From assembly GCF_001307155.1 (NCBI RefSeq), contig NZ_CP012830.1, positions 3,594,501 through 3,658,500 of the forward strand: DNA of 64,000 bases. The letters are read 5' to 3'. Shown piece after piece: positions 29,138-39,200 of the stretch (position 1 is the first letter of the stretch; each line of letters starts with the position of its first letter). Position numbers and translations under genes: made by a program. Origin of the DNA: Pseudomonas fluorescens. GTDB lineage: Bacteria; Pseudomonadota; Gammaproteobacteria; Pseudomonadales; Pseudomonadaceae. The notes under the pieces were generated by a model. That model was given only the letters and a program-made list of their open reading frames with translations. It made no database searches and had not been told where the DNA came from.

Positions 29138-29812
29138 ATGAGCACCTTGCTGGCCCTGGACACCGCGACTGAAGCTTGCTCCGTTGCCTTGCTGCATGAC
29201 GGCAAGGTCACGAGTCATTACGAGGTGATCCCGCGCCTGCATGCGCAGAAGTTGTTGCCGATGATCCAGCAGTTGCTGGCGGATGCGGGCACCACCTTGC
29301 AAGCGGTCGATGCGATTGCCTTTGGTCGCGGCCCAGGTGCGTTCACTGGCGTGCGAATCGCCATTGGCGTGGTTCAGGGCCTGGCGTTTGCGCTGGATCG
29401 TCCGGTGTTGCCGGTGTCCAACCTGGCGGTACTGGCGCAGCGCGCATTGCGCGAGCACGGTGCACATCAGGTTGCGGCGGCCATCGATGCGCGGATGGAT
29501 GAAGTCTATTGGGGCTGCTACCGCGAAACCGCGGGCGAAATGCGTCTGGTGGGGGCTGAAGCGGTATTGCCGCCAGAAGTCGCGGCATTGCCGGCAGAGG
29601 CCACGGGCGACTGGTTTGGCGCGGGCACCGGCTGGGGCTATGGCGAGCGCATCGCGGTCAACCTGATCGGCCAGGATGCTGGCATGTTGCCTCACGCCGA
29701 AGACTTGCTGACCCTGGCCCGTTTCGCCTGGGAACGCGGCGAAGGCATCCCTGCCGACGACGCACAACCGGTTTACCTGCGCGACAAAGTGGCAACCCCC
29801 AAAGCCAAGTGA
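29138..29812 (+). CDS. tsaB: tRNA threonylcarbamoyladenosine biosynthesis protein TsaB
   Basis: TsaB, 224 residues here, partners TsaD and TsaE in making t6A at position 37 of ANN-decoding tRNAs. It has the ASKHA fold: STLLALDTATEACSVAL at the N-terminus and the family hallmark GRGPGAFTGVRIAIGV. The start is ATG 29138. Downstream is a class A REPIN. Confidence 0.93.
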   Translation: MSTLLALDTATEACSVALLHDGKVTSHYEVIPRLHAQKLLPMIQQLLADAGTTLQAVDAIAFGRGPGAFTGVRIAIGVVQGLAFALDRPVLPVSNLAVLAQRALREHGAHQVAAAIDARMDEVYWGCYRETAGEMRLVGAEAVLPPEVAALPAEATGDWFGAGTGWGYGERIAVNLIGQDAGMLPHAEDLLTLARFAWERGEGIPADDAQPVYLRDKVATPKAK

Positions 29813-29825
29813 ATCCGAGTGCCTT

Positions 29826-29957
29826 TGTGGCGAGGGAGCTTGCTCCCGCTGGGGTGCGAAGCGCCCCCAAAATCCGCAGCCTCATTTCGTCAGATGTACC
29901 GCGTCGGTTAATCTGCGGGCGCTTCGCCCCCGAGCGGGAGCAAGCTCCCTCGCCACA
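29826..29957. repeat. REPIN, class A
   Basis: TGTGGCGAGGGAGCTTGCTC on the left and GAGCAAGCTCCCTCGCCACA on the right. It begins 14 bases after the tsaB stop. The remaining gap to the next gene (29958-30093) holds no clear motif. Confidence 0.88.
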
Positions 29958-30093
29958 GGGGCGCAGCCAATTGTCAGTTTCTGCCGCGCGCTTTTAAACC
30001 TTTTCCGGTTTCTGTGCTCTAGTTATCACTTGGGAGTTTGCGCACACTGGTAAGTGCCGCTAAATTGCCATCATCGATAGCGAGTTTGTACCT

Positions 30094-30402
30094 ATGCGCA
30101 TAGACGGCTTTGCCTCTCAGTCCTACCCCATCAAGCGCAAGCCACGCAAAGGCGATGTGTCGGTGGACGAGTCCATCGAGGATATCGATGGCGAGCAGGA
30201 GTTTCCTTCTGAGGAGCAACTGGCCGCCCGCGCCGCCAAGGCTTCTGCGCAACGCCTGAGCAATCTCCCCGCCCGTCAGCAGGACATGATCTACCATCGC
30301 GCCATGAGCAAAAGCGTGGCGATGGCCCTGGCCAGCTACCTGAGCACCGCGGCTTTCGTCGATTGGGATATGGAAGTGCTGGGTCTCGACCTGCACATCT
30401 GA
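30094..30402 (+). CDS. Conserved hypothetical protein
   Basis: This 102-residue soluble protein begins RIDGFASQSYPIKRKPRKGD and has a charged acidic middle (VDESIEDIDGEQEFPSEEQL), then an Ala-rich helical part (LAARAAKASAQRLSNLP). It has no signal or membrane segment. I do not recognise a function. Its stop overlaps the start of the DUF72 gene by one base, so the two are probably co-translated. Confidence 0.75.
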   Translation: MRIDGFASQSYPIKRKPRKGDVSVDESIEDIDGEQEFPSEEQLAARAAKASAQRLSNLPARQQDMIYHRAMSKSVAMALASYLSTAAFVDWDMEVLGLDLHI

Positions 30403-31262
30403 TGCGGTTGCCTTATTACCTCGGTTGCCCGTCCTGGAGCGAAAACGCCTGGCGCGAATACCTGTATCCGCAAAACGCCCGTCCCAATGAGTTTCTCGGC
30501 CTGTACTCACAGGTGTTCAACGCCGTTGAAGGCAACACCACGTTCTACGCACGCCCTGCGCCGGCGACGGTGGAGCGCTGGGCGCAGACGATGCCGGAAC
30601 ATTTTCGCTTCACCGCCAAATTCCCCGGCGACATCAGCCACGGCGGCGACCTGCGCGAGCAACTGAGCGCCGCCGAAACCTTCGTGCAATTGCTCAGCCC
30701 GCTCGGTGAGCGGGTTTCACCGCTCTGGTTGCAACTGTCGGCAGCCTTTACCCCGCAACGGCTGGGCGAACTGGCCGGGTTTATCGATGGGCTGCAGCGG
30801 CCGTTGGCCGTTGAAGTGCGGCATCGGGACTTCTTCGCCAAAGGCGATGCCGAGCGCAGTCTCAATCGGCTGTTGCTGGATCGTGGCGTGGAGCGCATTT
30901 GCCTCGATCCACGGGCGCTATTCAGTTGCACGTCGACTGAACCTTCGGTGCTGCATGCGCAAGCGAAAAAGCCCAAGGTGCCACCGCGCCCGGCGGCTTT
31001 TACTCAATTCCCGCAGGTGCGTTTCATCGGCCATCCGCTGCTTGAAGCCAACGATACGTTCCTGACGCCATGGGTCGAGAAAATCGCCCAATGGATCGAA
31101 GAGGGCCGCACGCCGTATATCTTCCTGCACACCGCCGACAACCTGCTGGCCGCCGCTTTGGCACAACGCTTTCATACTCGGTTGATGACGCGTTTGCCTG
31201 GCTTGCCGGCGCTGCCTGAGCTATATAGAGAACCCGCCGCCGAGCAGCTTGGGTTGCTCTGA
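30402..31262 (+). CDS. DUF72 domain protein
   Basis: This 286-residue protein has the TIM-barrel-like DUF72 domain: LGCPSWSENAWREYLYP at the N-terminus, VEGNTTFYARPAPATVERW, FRFTAKFPGDISH, and near the end IFLHTADNLLAAALA. The ATG at 30402 overlaps the previous stop (TGATG). No biochemical function of this family is known to me with certainty; structure suggests metal or nucleic-acid related enzymes. Confidence 0.85.
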   Translation: MRLPYYLGCPSWSENAWREYLYPQNARPNEFLGLYSQVFNAVEGNTTFYARPAPATVERWAQTMPEHFRFTAKFPGDISHGGDLREQLSAAETFVQLLSPLGERVSPLWLQLSAAFTPQRLGELAGFIDGLQRPLAVEVRHRDFFAKGDAERSLNRLLLDRGVERICLDPRALFSCTSTEPSVLHAQAKKPKVPPRPAAFTQFPQVRFIGHPLLEANDTFLTPWVEKIAQWIEEGRTPYIFLHTADNLLAAALAQRFHTRLMTRLPGLPALPELYREPAAEQLGLL

Positions 31263-31294
31263 CGACGGGTTTTCCCTTCTGCAGGAGTGAGCCA

Positions 31295-32116
31295 ATGGAT
31301 GCGCAAACCCTTAAAGCTCAGGCCTTCAAGGCCTTACACGAAGGTGCCGGAGCTTTTGTGATTCCCAATCCGTGGGACGCCGGTTCGGCAAAAATGCTTG
31401 CCGGCCTGGGTTACCAGGCGCTGGCGACGACCAGTGCCGGTTATGCTTTTTCGCTGGGCCGCCCGGATGGCGCGGTCAAACTCGAAGAGACACTGCTCAA
31501 CGTTCGGGCGATTGTCGCCGCGAGCGATCTGCCGGTCGCAGTCGATCTGGAAAACGGTTTCGCCGACAGCCCGCAAGAGTCCGCCGAGAGCCTGCTGCGT
31601 GCCGCCGCTGCCGGCGCGGTCGGTGGTTCGATCGAAGACGCTACCGGCCGTGAAGACGGCCCGATTTACTGCTTTGAACACGCCGTAGCACGAATCGAAG
31701 CGGCGGTCGCGGCCGCCCGCAGTTTACCGTTCCCGTTCACCCTGACCGCGCGTGCCGAGAATTACCTGCACGGGAATCCGGACCTGGCCGACACCATTCG
31801 CCGTTTGCAGGCCTTTGCCGAAGCGGGCGCCGATGTGCTGTATGCGCCGGGCCTGCGCAACGCTGAAGAGATACTGGCGGTGGTCCGTGCGGTGGCGCCG
31901 AAACCGGTCAATGTGCTGATGTCCGGCGGTCTCAAGTTGAGCGTCGCGCAGCTCAGTGAAATGGGCGTCAAACGGATCAGCGTCGGCTCGGCCATGGCCC
32001 GTGCGGCCTACGGTGCGTTCTATCAGGCCGCGCAGGAAATTCAGTCGCACGGCACCTTCGATTTCGCCGACCGCGCGCTGCCGTTTGGGCAGATCAATCA
32101 GTTGTTCAAAGGCTGA
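31295..32116 (+). CDS. Isocitrate lyase/PEP mutase family enzyme
   Basis: This 273-residue barrel enzyme shows SAGYAFSLGRPDG, DLENGFADSPQESAE (metal-site loop), GGSIEDATGRED and SVGSAMARAAYGAF. The family contains 2-methylisocitrate lyase, PEP mutase, phosphonopyruvate hydrolase and oxaloacetate decarboxylase. The signature KKCG of isocitrate lyases is not seen, so a lyase or hydrolase on a small 2-oxo acid is more likely. The exact substrate is not assignable. An extensin-like gene starts 16 bases after its stop. Confidence 0.85.
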   Translation: MDAQTLKAQAFKALHEGAGAFVIPNPWDAGSAKMLAGLGYQALATTSAGYAFSLGRPDGAVKLEETLLNVRAIVAASDLPVAVDLENGFADSPQESAESLLRAAAAGAVGGSIEDATGREDGPIYCFEHAVARIEAAVAAARSLPFPFTLTARAENYLHGNPDLADTIRRLQAFAEAGADVLYAPGLRNAEEILAVVRAVAPKPVNVLMSGGLKLSVAQLSEMGVKRISVGSAMARAAYGAFYQAAQEIQSHGTFDFADRALPFGQINQLFKG

Positions 32117-32132
32117 TCCACAGGGAGTTGTC

Positions 32133-32831
32133 GTGCGGTTTCTGAAAGTGCTGTTGGCGGTGATGCTGGTGATGGGCGGCTTGCTGGTGGGTGTCTGGCG
32201 CGGTTGGCTGTCGTTGCCAGCGGCCTGGAACCCTTGGGCGCCGCTGGATGTCCGGGCGACGCCGAACCTGCTGACGCGCTTCAAATTGATCAGGCTGCGC
32301 GATAACCCTCAGCTCTGCGATCAGGTGCTCAGCGGTGCCGGGTTGAAGTTCACCCGCCAGGTCGACAGCAACCCGGACGTCGATTGCCCGCTGAACAACA
32401 CCCTGCGCGTGCAGGGCGGCGAGGTGGCGCTGAGCAGCAGCTTTCTCGCCAGTTGCCCGCTGGCGGTGGCGTTTGTGCTGTTCGAGCGGCATGCCCTGCA
32501 ACCGGCGGCGCAGGCCATGTATGGGCAGGCGGTAGCGCGGGTCGATCACCTCGGCAGTTTTGCCTGCCGCAATATGTACAACCTCGAAAACGGCTCGCGC
32601 AGCCAGCACGCGACGGCCGATGCACTGGATATCGCCGGCTTTCGCCTGGCGGACGGGCGCAGTATCAGCGTGCTGCGCGATTGGCCGAAGGACAATGACG
32701 ATGCGCGCTTTCTACGCAAGGTTCGCGATGGCGCGTGTGACATGTTTAGCGTGGTATTGAGCCCGGACTACAACGCAGCCCATCGCAACCATTTTCATCT
32801 GGATGTCGGGCCGTGGTGGGTGTGTCGCTGA
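32133..32831 (+). CDS. Extensin-like C-terminal domain protein
   Basis: This 232-residue protein starts with GTG at 32133, which has GGGAG upstream. An N-terminal helix (RFLKVLLAVMLVMGGLLVGVW without a clear cleavage site) should anchor it in the inner membrane, with the rest outside. The extensin-like domain has the metal-peptidase-like motifs SRSQHATADALDIAGF and RNHFHLDVGPWW, and conserved cysteines (PQLCDQ, DCPLN, SFACRNMY, GACDMF). Such domains resemble D-Ala-D-Ala peptidases. Function unproven. Confidence 0.82.
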   Translation: MRFLKVLLAVMLVMGGLLVGVWRGWLSLPAAWNPWAPLDVRATPNLLTRFKLIRLRDNPQLCDQVLSGAGLKFTRQVDSNPDVDCPLNNTLRVQGGEVALSSSFLASCPLAVAFVLFERHALQPAAQAMYGQAVARVDHLGSFACRNMYNLENGSRSQHATADALDIAGFRLADGRSISVLRDWPKDNDDARFLRKVRDGACDMFSVVLSPDYNAAHRNHFHLDVGPWWVCR

Positions 32832-32846
32832 GGCTGAAGTTGAGGC

Positions 32847-33467
32847 TCAGGCGGCGATGCGCAGGTTTTGCAGGACGATCGGGCGGGCCCAGCCGTTATC
32901 GAAGTCGAATTGCTTCTGTTGCTCGGCCAGCTCTTCATGCGGATAAGGGGTTGCCGGTTTATCCAGCAGGTCGAGTTCGAACTCGGCAATCGGCAGGTGC
33001 AACGGACGCGGTTGCGGTGCCGGGCCTGGCGCGGGCAATGGCTGGCCGGCAGCGAGGACGATCGGGCGCACCCAAGCGCTTTCGAAGTCTTGTTGCTTCT
33101 GTTGCGCGAGAATTTCTTGCGGCGGGAACGGCGGAAACGGTTTGTCTGCCAGGTCCATTTCGAATTCGGCAATCGGCAGGAACAGCGGCTCAGGCGGGCG
33201 GACTTCGGTGTCCTTCACGTCGCAGGTGCGCTGCGTGACGATGTGTTCGAGCAGTTCCGCGCCAACGGTCGGTTCGACCGGGCCATCGATGGCGACGGGG
33301 GGGTAATTGCCAGGCTCCGGTGCAGCATCGCCCAATTGATCGGCCAGTGCCTGGGCAAAAAAATCCTGCCACAGGTGACTGACGCCGCTCAGTGCTTGGG
33401 AATTACGCAGGCCATAATCGCCGTGGGGCGAGATGTAGCCTACTGATGTGCGTTGAATGTCTGACAT
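32847..33467 (-). CDS. Hypothetical protein with two tandem repeats
   Basis: This 206-residue protein contains two copies of an approximately 50-residue unit in its C-terminal half. The first reads LPIAEFEMDLADKPFPPFP and later FESAWVRPIVL; the second reads LPIAEFELDLLDKPATPYP and later FDNGWARPIVL. It has no signal or membrane helix, and is proline-rich between repeats. I do not recognise a family. It is convergent with the extensin-like gene and divergent from rsmJ. Confidence 0.75.
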   Translation of the reverse strand: MSDIQRTSVGYISPHGDYGLRNSQALSGVSHLWQDFFAQALADQLGDAAPEPGNYPPVAIDGPVEPTVGAELLEHIVTQRTCDVKDTEVRPPEPLFLPIAEFEMDLADKPFPPFPPQEILAQQKQQDFESAWVRPIVLAAGQPLPAPGPAPQPRPLHLPIAEFELDLLDKPATPYPHEELAEQQKQFDFDNGWARPIVLQNLRIAA

Positions 33468-33560
33468 TTCTCTCGGTCGACGCTCAGCTCTGGCAAAATG
33501 CTCGATAGTTTTGTTATCGGCCGTTTTTGCCGATCATTAATTTTTTGAGTGTGTTTTCTG

Positions 33561-34343
33561 ATGAGTGAGCAACCCGCGGCCAGCCGCATCAAAGTCCAGG
33601 CCCTGGCCGAAGCGTTTCAGGCACGTGCCGAGCACTGGGCCGAGCGATTGAACTTGCCGTTGTTGCTGGACGATGCCGAGTTTGCGTTGCAAGTGGGTGA
33701 GCACGGCTTGCAGTTGCAACAGCTCGGCCCGGATGCGCCGGGCCCGGTGCGGGTGGACTTCGTCGAGGGCGGCGCGGCCCATCGCCGGTTGTACGGTGGC
33801 GGCAGCGGCCAGATGATCGCCAAGGCTGTCGGCGTCGCTCAAGGCGTGCGGCCGAAGGTGCTGGATGCCACGGCGGGGCTGGGCAAGGATGGTTTTGTGC
33901 TGGCAAGCCTGGGCTGCGAAATGAGCCTGATCGAGCGTCAGCCGTTGATTGGCGCGTTGCTGGAAGACGGTTTGGCCCGCGCGGCGGAAGATTTTGAGGT
34001 GGCGCCGATTGTCGCGCGGATGACCTTGCTCAAGGGCAACTCGATCGAGTTGATGCGCAATTGGGAAGGTGAGCCGCCGCAGGTGATCTACCTCGACCCG
34101 ATGTTCCCGCATCGTGAGAAAACCGCGTTGGTGAAGAAGGAAATGCGCCTGTTTCGCCCGTTGGTAGGCGATGACCCGGACGCACCGGCCCTGCTTCAAG
34201 CTGCGCTCGCACTGGCCAGCCACCGGGTGGTGGTCAAACGCCCGCGCAAGGCGCCCTGCATCGAAGGGCCGAAGCCGAGCCATGCGCTGGACGGCAAGTC
34301 CAGCCGCTACGACATCTACCCCAAGAAAGCGCTCAAGCCTTAG
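33561..34343 (+). CDS. rsmJ: 16S rRNA (guanine1516-N2)-methyltransferase RsmJ
   Basis: This 260-residue SAM-dependent methyltransferase has motif [24 protein letters not shown] before it, and the catalytic motif [13 protein letters not shown] (DPMFP). This is the YhiQ/RsmJ pattern; RsmJ modifies G1516 of 16S rRNA. The start is ATG 33561. Confidence 0.93.
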   Translation: MSEQPAASRIKVQALAEAFQARAEHWAERLNLPLLLDDAEFALQVGEHGLQLQQLGPDAPGPVRVDFVEGGAAHRRLYGGGSGQMIAKAVGVAQGVRPKVLDATAGLGKDGFVLASLGCEMSLIERQPLIGALLEDGLARAAEDFEVAPIVARMTLLKGNSIELMRNWEGEPPQVIYLDPMFPHREKTALVKKEMRLFRPLVGDDPDAPALLQAALALASHRVVVKRPRKAPCIEGPKPSHALDGKSSRYDIYPKKALKP

Positions 34344-34358
34344 GACCGTGTCGCCCCC

Positions 34359-34421
34359 ATCGCGGGCAAGCCTTGCTCCTACAGAATTGTCTGACCTGTA
34401 GGAGCAAGGCTTGCCCGCGAT
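34359..34421. repeat. Inverted REP pair, class B related
   Basis: ATCGCGGGCAAGCCTTGCTC and its reverse complement GAGCAAGGCTTGCCCGCGAT face each other around CTACAGAATTGTCTGACCTGTAG. The arrangement is tail-to-tail compared with the other class B copies. It lies between convergent rsmJ and the TetR gene and could terminate both. Confidence 0.82.
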
Positions 34422-34448
34422 AGCGTCCGCCCAGACGCTACCTATCTA

Positions 34449-35093
34449 TCAGGCCGAATCCGGCCGATATGCCCGCATAAACAACCCCACCACTTCCTGT
34501 ATGTGAGCCTCGGCCGCGTCCCCGGTCAGGGGGTCGCCGCAGCCGTAGAGCAAGCGAAAATTTGCTGCGCCTTTGAGCATGCAGAAAAAGTGCTCGGCGG
34601 CATTCAGTGGCTTGTCGATGCTCAAGGCGCCGATCTGGTCGATCTTCGTCAGCAAGCGCTCCATGCCCTGCAACATCCGCTGCGGACCTGCCTCGAAGAA
34701 GATCAGCGAGAGTTTCGGGTCCTGACTCCCCAGCGTCATGATCAGGCGATTCAGGTTCACCGATTCATCGCTGTTGATCAGCAGATGAAAGCGTCGGGCG
34801 ATGTTCAACAGCACGTTCTCGATCGGCATGCCGTCGGGCAGTTCGAAGAACAGTGTGGGCAATTGCTCTTCGCATTTGGCCATCACGGCAGAGGAGAACA
34901 GCGTCTCCTTGTCGTTGAAGTGACTGTAAACGGTCAACTTTGATACTCCGGCCTCAGCCGCCACCGCGTCCATGCTGGTGCTTGCGTAACCATTGCTTAG
35001 AAAAAGACGCTTCGCCGCCTCGAGGATCGCCTCGCGCTTGGCGAGATCCTTCGGGCGGCCGGGGCCGTTGGATGCAGGAAGATTGTTGGACAT
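34449..35093 (-). CDS. mexL: TetR-family repressor, MexL-like
   Basis: This 214-residue TetR-type regulator starts at ATG 35093 (SNNLPASNGPGRPKDLAKRE). The HTH is near residues 35-60 (TSMDAVAAEAGVSKLTVYSHF). The C-terminal half is the AefR/TetR_C-type dimer domain. It is divergent from a MexJK-like pump and next to rsmJ, matching the mexL-mexJK neighbourhood I know in P. aeruginosa, so repression of the pump is likely. The long open frame continuing upstream through the pump genes is an antisense artefact. Confidence 0.85.
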   Translation of the reverse strand: MSNNLPASNGPGRPKDLAKREAILEAAKRLFLSNGYASTSMDAVAAEAGVSKLTVYSHFNDKETLFSSAVMAKCEEQLPTLFFELPDGMPIENVLLNIARRFHLLINSDESVNLNRLIMTLGSQDPKLSLIFFEAGPQRMLQGMERLLTKIDQIGALSIDKPLNAAEHFFCMLKGAANFRLLYGCGDPLTGDAAEAHIQEVVGLFMRAYRPDSA

Positions 35094-35104
35094 TTTTCGC
35101 TTTA

Positions 35105-35149
35105 ATACTGGACTGGTGAGTTTGCTATTAATAACATACCGGCCAGTAT
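35105..35149. promoter_or_regulatory. Operator candidate between mexL and mexJ
   Basis: ATACTGGACTGGT (35105-35117) and ACCGGCCAGTAT (35138-35149) are inverted relative to each other; the reverse complement of the second is ATACTGGCCGGT. The 20 bases between are AT-rich (GCTATTAATAACAT) and may hold promoter -10 sequences. It is 12 bases from the TetR start and 38 from mexJ, so one repressor site could control both. Confidence 0.55.
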
Positions 35150-35186
35150 AAATATTCCGAGCTCCATTAGCGAAAGGTCGTTCACC

Positions 35187-36275
35187 ATGTTCCGCTATGC
35201 CTTGCCAGTCAGCCTGGCGTTCTTGTTGTCTGCGTGCGGCCACGAAGAGCCGGCGCAAGTCACCGTGCGTCCGGCCATGGTGGTTCAGCCAGAGCCTTCC
35301 GCGCAGGCGATGGACAGCTATCCCGGCGAAGTTCGCGCGCGTTACGAGCCAGACCTGGCCTTCCGTATTGGCGGCAAAGTCAGCCGACGGCTGGTCGAGG
35401 AAGGGGAGAGGGTCAAGGCCAACCAGCCGCTGGCAGAACTCGATCCCCAGGACGTACGCCTGCAACTGGAAGCGACTCGCGCGCAGGTTGCTGCCGCTGA
35501 GGCCAACCTGAACCTGGTGCGTGCCGAGCGTGATCGCTACAAGACCCTGATGGACCGTCAGATGGTCAGCCGCTCGCAGTACGACAATTCTGAAAATCTC
35601 TACCGCTCCGGCGAAGCGCGACTCAAGCAGATCAAGGCCGAATTCGATGTGGCCAGCAACCAGGCCAGCTACGCCGTACTGCGTGCGCCACATGACGGTG
35701 TCGTGGCCAAGCGCGCCGTGGAAGTCGGGCAAGTGGTGGCCGCCGGGCAAACTGCCTTCACCCTGGCCACCGACGGCGAGCGTGAAGTGCTGATCAGCCT
35801 GCCGGAGCAAAACTTCGGCCGTTTCAAGGTGGGCCAGCCGGTCACCGTTGAGCTGTGGACCCAGCAAGGCCAGCGGTTCGCCGGGAGTATTCGTGAGCTG
35901 TCGCCGGCCGCCGATCCAAAATCGCGGACCTTTGCCGCGCGCATCACCTTTAGTGCTGGCAAGGTGCCGGCCGAGCTCGGCCAAAGCGCCCGAGTATTCA
36001 TTCAACTGGCTGACGTGGTGCCGCTGTCGGTGCCGCTCTCGGCGCTCACCGCAGAAAACGGTGCAACGTACGTCTGGGTCGTCGGTGCCAACAACACCCT
36101 GAAAAAGGCCCCGGTTCGTGTCGGCGCCTTCGGTGAGAAAAGCGTGCCGGTGCTTGATGGCCTCAACCCCAGCGACTGGGTGGTAGCCGCTGGCGTTCAT
36201 GTGCTCCACGAGGGCCAGCAAGTGCGGCCGGTGGATCGCTCCAACCGCGTGGTCAATCTGGCGGTCAAGGAGTAA
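35187..36275 (+). CDS. mexJ: RND pump membrane-fusion lipoprotein, MexJ-like
   Basis: This 362-residue periplasmic adaptor has a lipoprotein signal (FRYALPVSLAFLLSACGHE with lipobox LSAC), a barrel-sandwich lipoyl half (GGKVSRRLVEEGERVKANQP), and an alpha-hairpin of about 75 residues (QLEATRAQVAAAEANLNLV onward). The second lipoyl half (RAPHDGVVAKRAVEVGQVV) and a beta-barrel domain follow. It joins the RND pump to an outer-membrane channel. The next gene starts 6 bases downstream. Confidence 0.92.
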   Translation: MFRYALPVSLAFLLSACGHEEPAQVTVRPAMVVQPEPSAQAMDSYPGEVRARYEPDLAFRIGGKVSRRLVEEGERVKANQPLAELDPQDVRLQLEATRAQVAAAEANLNLVRAERDRYKTLMDRQMVSRSQYDNSENLYRSGEARLKQIKAEFDVASNQASYAVLRAPHDGVVAKRAVEVGQVVAAGQTAFTLATDGEREVLISLPEQNFGRFKVGQPVTVELWTQQGQRFAGSIRELSPAADPKSRTFAARITFSAGKVPAELGQSARVFIQLADVVPLSVPLSALTAENGATYVWVVGANNTLKKAPVRVGAFGEKSVPVLDGLNPSDWVVAAGVHVLHEGQQVRPVDRSNRVVNLAVKE

Positions 36276-36281
36276 TCCCCG

Positions 36282-39200
36282 ATGCGTTTCAACCTTTCCG
36301 AATGGGCGCTGCATAACCGCCAGATCGTACTGTTCCTGATGATTTTGCTGGCGGTCGTCGGCGCGTTGTCCTACACCAAGCTGGGCCAGAGCGAAGACCC
36401 GCCGTTCACCTTCAAGGCCATGGTGATCAGGACCAGTTGGCCGGGGGCGGCGGCCCAGGAAGTCTCGCGGCAAGTCACCGAGCGCATTGAAAAGAAGCTG
36501 ATGGAAACCGGTGAGTATGAACGGATTGTCTCGTTCTCTCGCCCCGGTGAATCCCAGGTGACCTTCATGGCCCGGGACTCGATGCATTCGGCGCAGATCC
36601 CCGAGCTCTGGTATCAGGTGCGCAAGAAGATCAGCGACATCCGCCAGACCTTGCCGCCGGGGATTCAGGGACCGTTCTTCAACGATGAATTCGGCACTAC
36701 CTTTGGCAATATCTATGCGCTGACCGGCGAGGGTTTCGATTACGCGGTGCTCAAGGATTACGCCGACCGTATCCAGATCCAGCTACAACGGGTCAAGGAT
36801 GTGGGCAAGGTCGACTTGCTCGGGCTGCAGGACGAGAAAATCTGGATTGAACTGTCCAACGTCAAACTCGCCACCCTGGGATTGCCGTTGGCCACGGTGC
36901 AGCAAGCGCTGGAAGAACAGAACGCGATGTCCAACGCCGGGTTCTTTGAAACCTCCAGTGAGCGTTTGCAGCTGCGGGTGACGGGCAATTTCCAGACGGT
37001 CGAGCAGATCAGGGATTTTCCGATCCGTGTCGGCGACCGGACCTTCCGTATCGGCGATGTGGCTGATGTGCACCGTGGCTTCAACGATCCACCGGCACCG
37101 CGCATGCGCTTCATGGGCGAGGACGCAATCGGCCTGGCCGTGGCGATGAAGGATGGCGGCGACATTCTGGTGCTCGGCAAGGCGCTGGAGCTGGAGTTCG
37201 AGCGTATCCAGAAAAACCTGCCGGCCGGTATGCAACTGCGCAAGGTCTCCGACCAGCCGGCCGCGGTGAAAAGCAGCGTCGGCGAGTTCGTCCAGGTGCT
37301 GGTGGAAGCGCTGGCGATTGTCTTGCTGGTGAGCTTCTTCTCCCTCGGTGTACGCACTGGCATGGTGGTCGCCCTGGCGATTCCGCTGGTGCTGGCAATG
37401 ACGTTTGCCTGCATGTATTACCTCGGAATCGGCCTGCACAAGATCTCTCTCGGTGCGTTGGTGCTGGCTTTGGGATTGCTGGTGGACGACGCGATCATCG
37501 CCGTGGAAATGATGGCGATCAAAATGGAGCAGGGCTACGACCGGCTCAAGGCTGCCAGCTTTGCCTGGACCAGCACCGCGTTCCCGATGCTCACCGGGAC
37601 ATTGATTACCGCGGCCGGTTTCCTGCCGATTGCCACCGCGCAATCCGGCACCGGTGAATACACCCGCTCGATCTTCCAGGTGGTGACCATCGCGTTGCTG
37701 GCCTCGTGGGTCGCCGCCGTGATGTTTGTGCCCTATCTGGGTGAAAAACTCCTGCCGGACCTGGCGAAAATTCACGCTGCCAAACACGGTGCCGGTCAGC
37801 CGGACCCTTACGGCACACCGTTCTATCAACGCGTTCGGCGTCTGGTGGAGTGGTGCGTGCGCCGCCGCAAAACCGTGATCGCGTTGACCATCCTGCTGTT
37901 CGTGGCCTCGGTGCTGTTGTTCCGTTTTGTGCCGCAACAGTTCTTCCCGGCTTCCGGGCGCCTGGAACTGATGGTTGATCTGAAACTGGCCGAAGGCGCC
38001 TCGTTGAGCAACACCAACGAGGAGGTCAAGCGCCTGGAAGCGATGCTCAAGGAGCGCGCGGGCATCGACAACTATGTCGCGTATGTCGGCACCGGTTCGC
38101 CGCGTTTTTACCTGCCGCTGGACCAGCAATTGCCGGCAGCGAGCTTCGCGCAATTTGTGGTCCTGGCAAAAACCATCGAGGAGCGCGAAAGCCTGCGCAC
38201 CTGGCTGATCGAAACCCTGAACGAACAATTCCCGGCCTTGCGCTCGCGGGTCACGCGCCTGGAAAACGGTCCGCCAGTGGGGTATCCGGTGCAGTTCCGG
38301 GTTACCGGTGAACACATTGAAGAAGTCCGCGCGCTGGCACGTAAAGTCGCGGCCAAGGTGCGTGAGAACCCGCATGTGGTCAACGTGCACCTGGACTGGG
38401 AAGAGCCGAGCAAAGTGGTGTACCTGAACGTCGATCAGGACCGCGCGCGAGCCTTGGGCGTGAGCACGGCAAACCTGTCGAGGTTCTTGCAAAGCTCTCT
38501 GACAGGTTCCAGCGTCAGCCAGTACCGTGAAGACAACGAGTTGATCGAGATCCTCTTGCGCGGCACCTTGCACGAACGCACCGAACTGTCGCGGCTGTCG
38601 AGCCTGGCGGTGCCGACCGACAACGGCAAAAGTGTCGCGCTGTCGCAGGTGGCGACCCTGGAATACGGCTTCGAAGAAGGCATTATCTGGCACCGCAACC
38701 GCTTGCCAAACGTGACGATTCGCGCCGACATCTATGACAAGGAGCAACCGGCAACCCTGGTTAAGCAGATCCTTCCGACACTCGAGCCGATTCGCGCCGA
38801 ATTGCCTGACGGTTATTTGCTGGACGTCGGCGGCACGGTAGAAGACTCGACCCGTGGCCAGGATTCGGTGAATGCCGGTGTGCCGTTGTTCATCGTGGTT
38901 GTACTGACCTTGCTGATGCTGCAACTGCGCAGCTTCTCACGCACGGCGATGGTGTTTCTGACAGCGCCGTTGGGATTGATCGGTGTCACCTTGTTCCTGA
39001 TGGTGTTCCGTCAGCCGTTCGGTTTCGTGGCCATGCTCGGGACCATCGCGCTGTCGGGGATGATCATGCGTAACTCGGTGATCCTGGTCGACCAGATCGA
39101 ACAGGACATCCTCGCCGGGCTCAAACCCTGGCAAGCGATCATCGAAGCCACGGTGCGGCGCTTCCGGCCTATCGTGCTGACTGCACTGGCCGCCGTGCTG

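Noticed and set aside
34449..36587. 712-codon frame with TetR at its C-terminal end
   Set aside because: Only the last 214 codons are TetR; the rest is antisense to the pump genes, and ATG 35093 is a standard TetR start.
36783..38924. 713-codon open frame antisense to mexK
   Set aside because: It is a mirror of the RND pump's codon use, with no domain or start signal.
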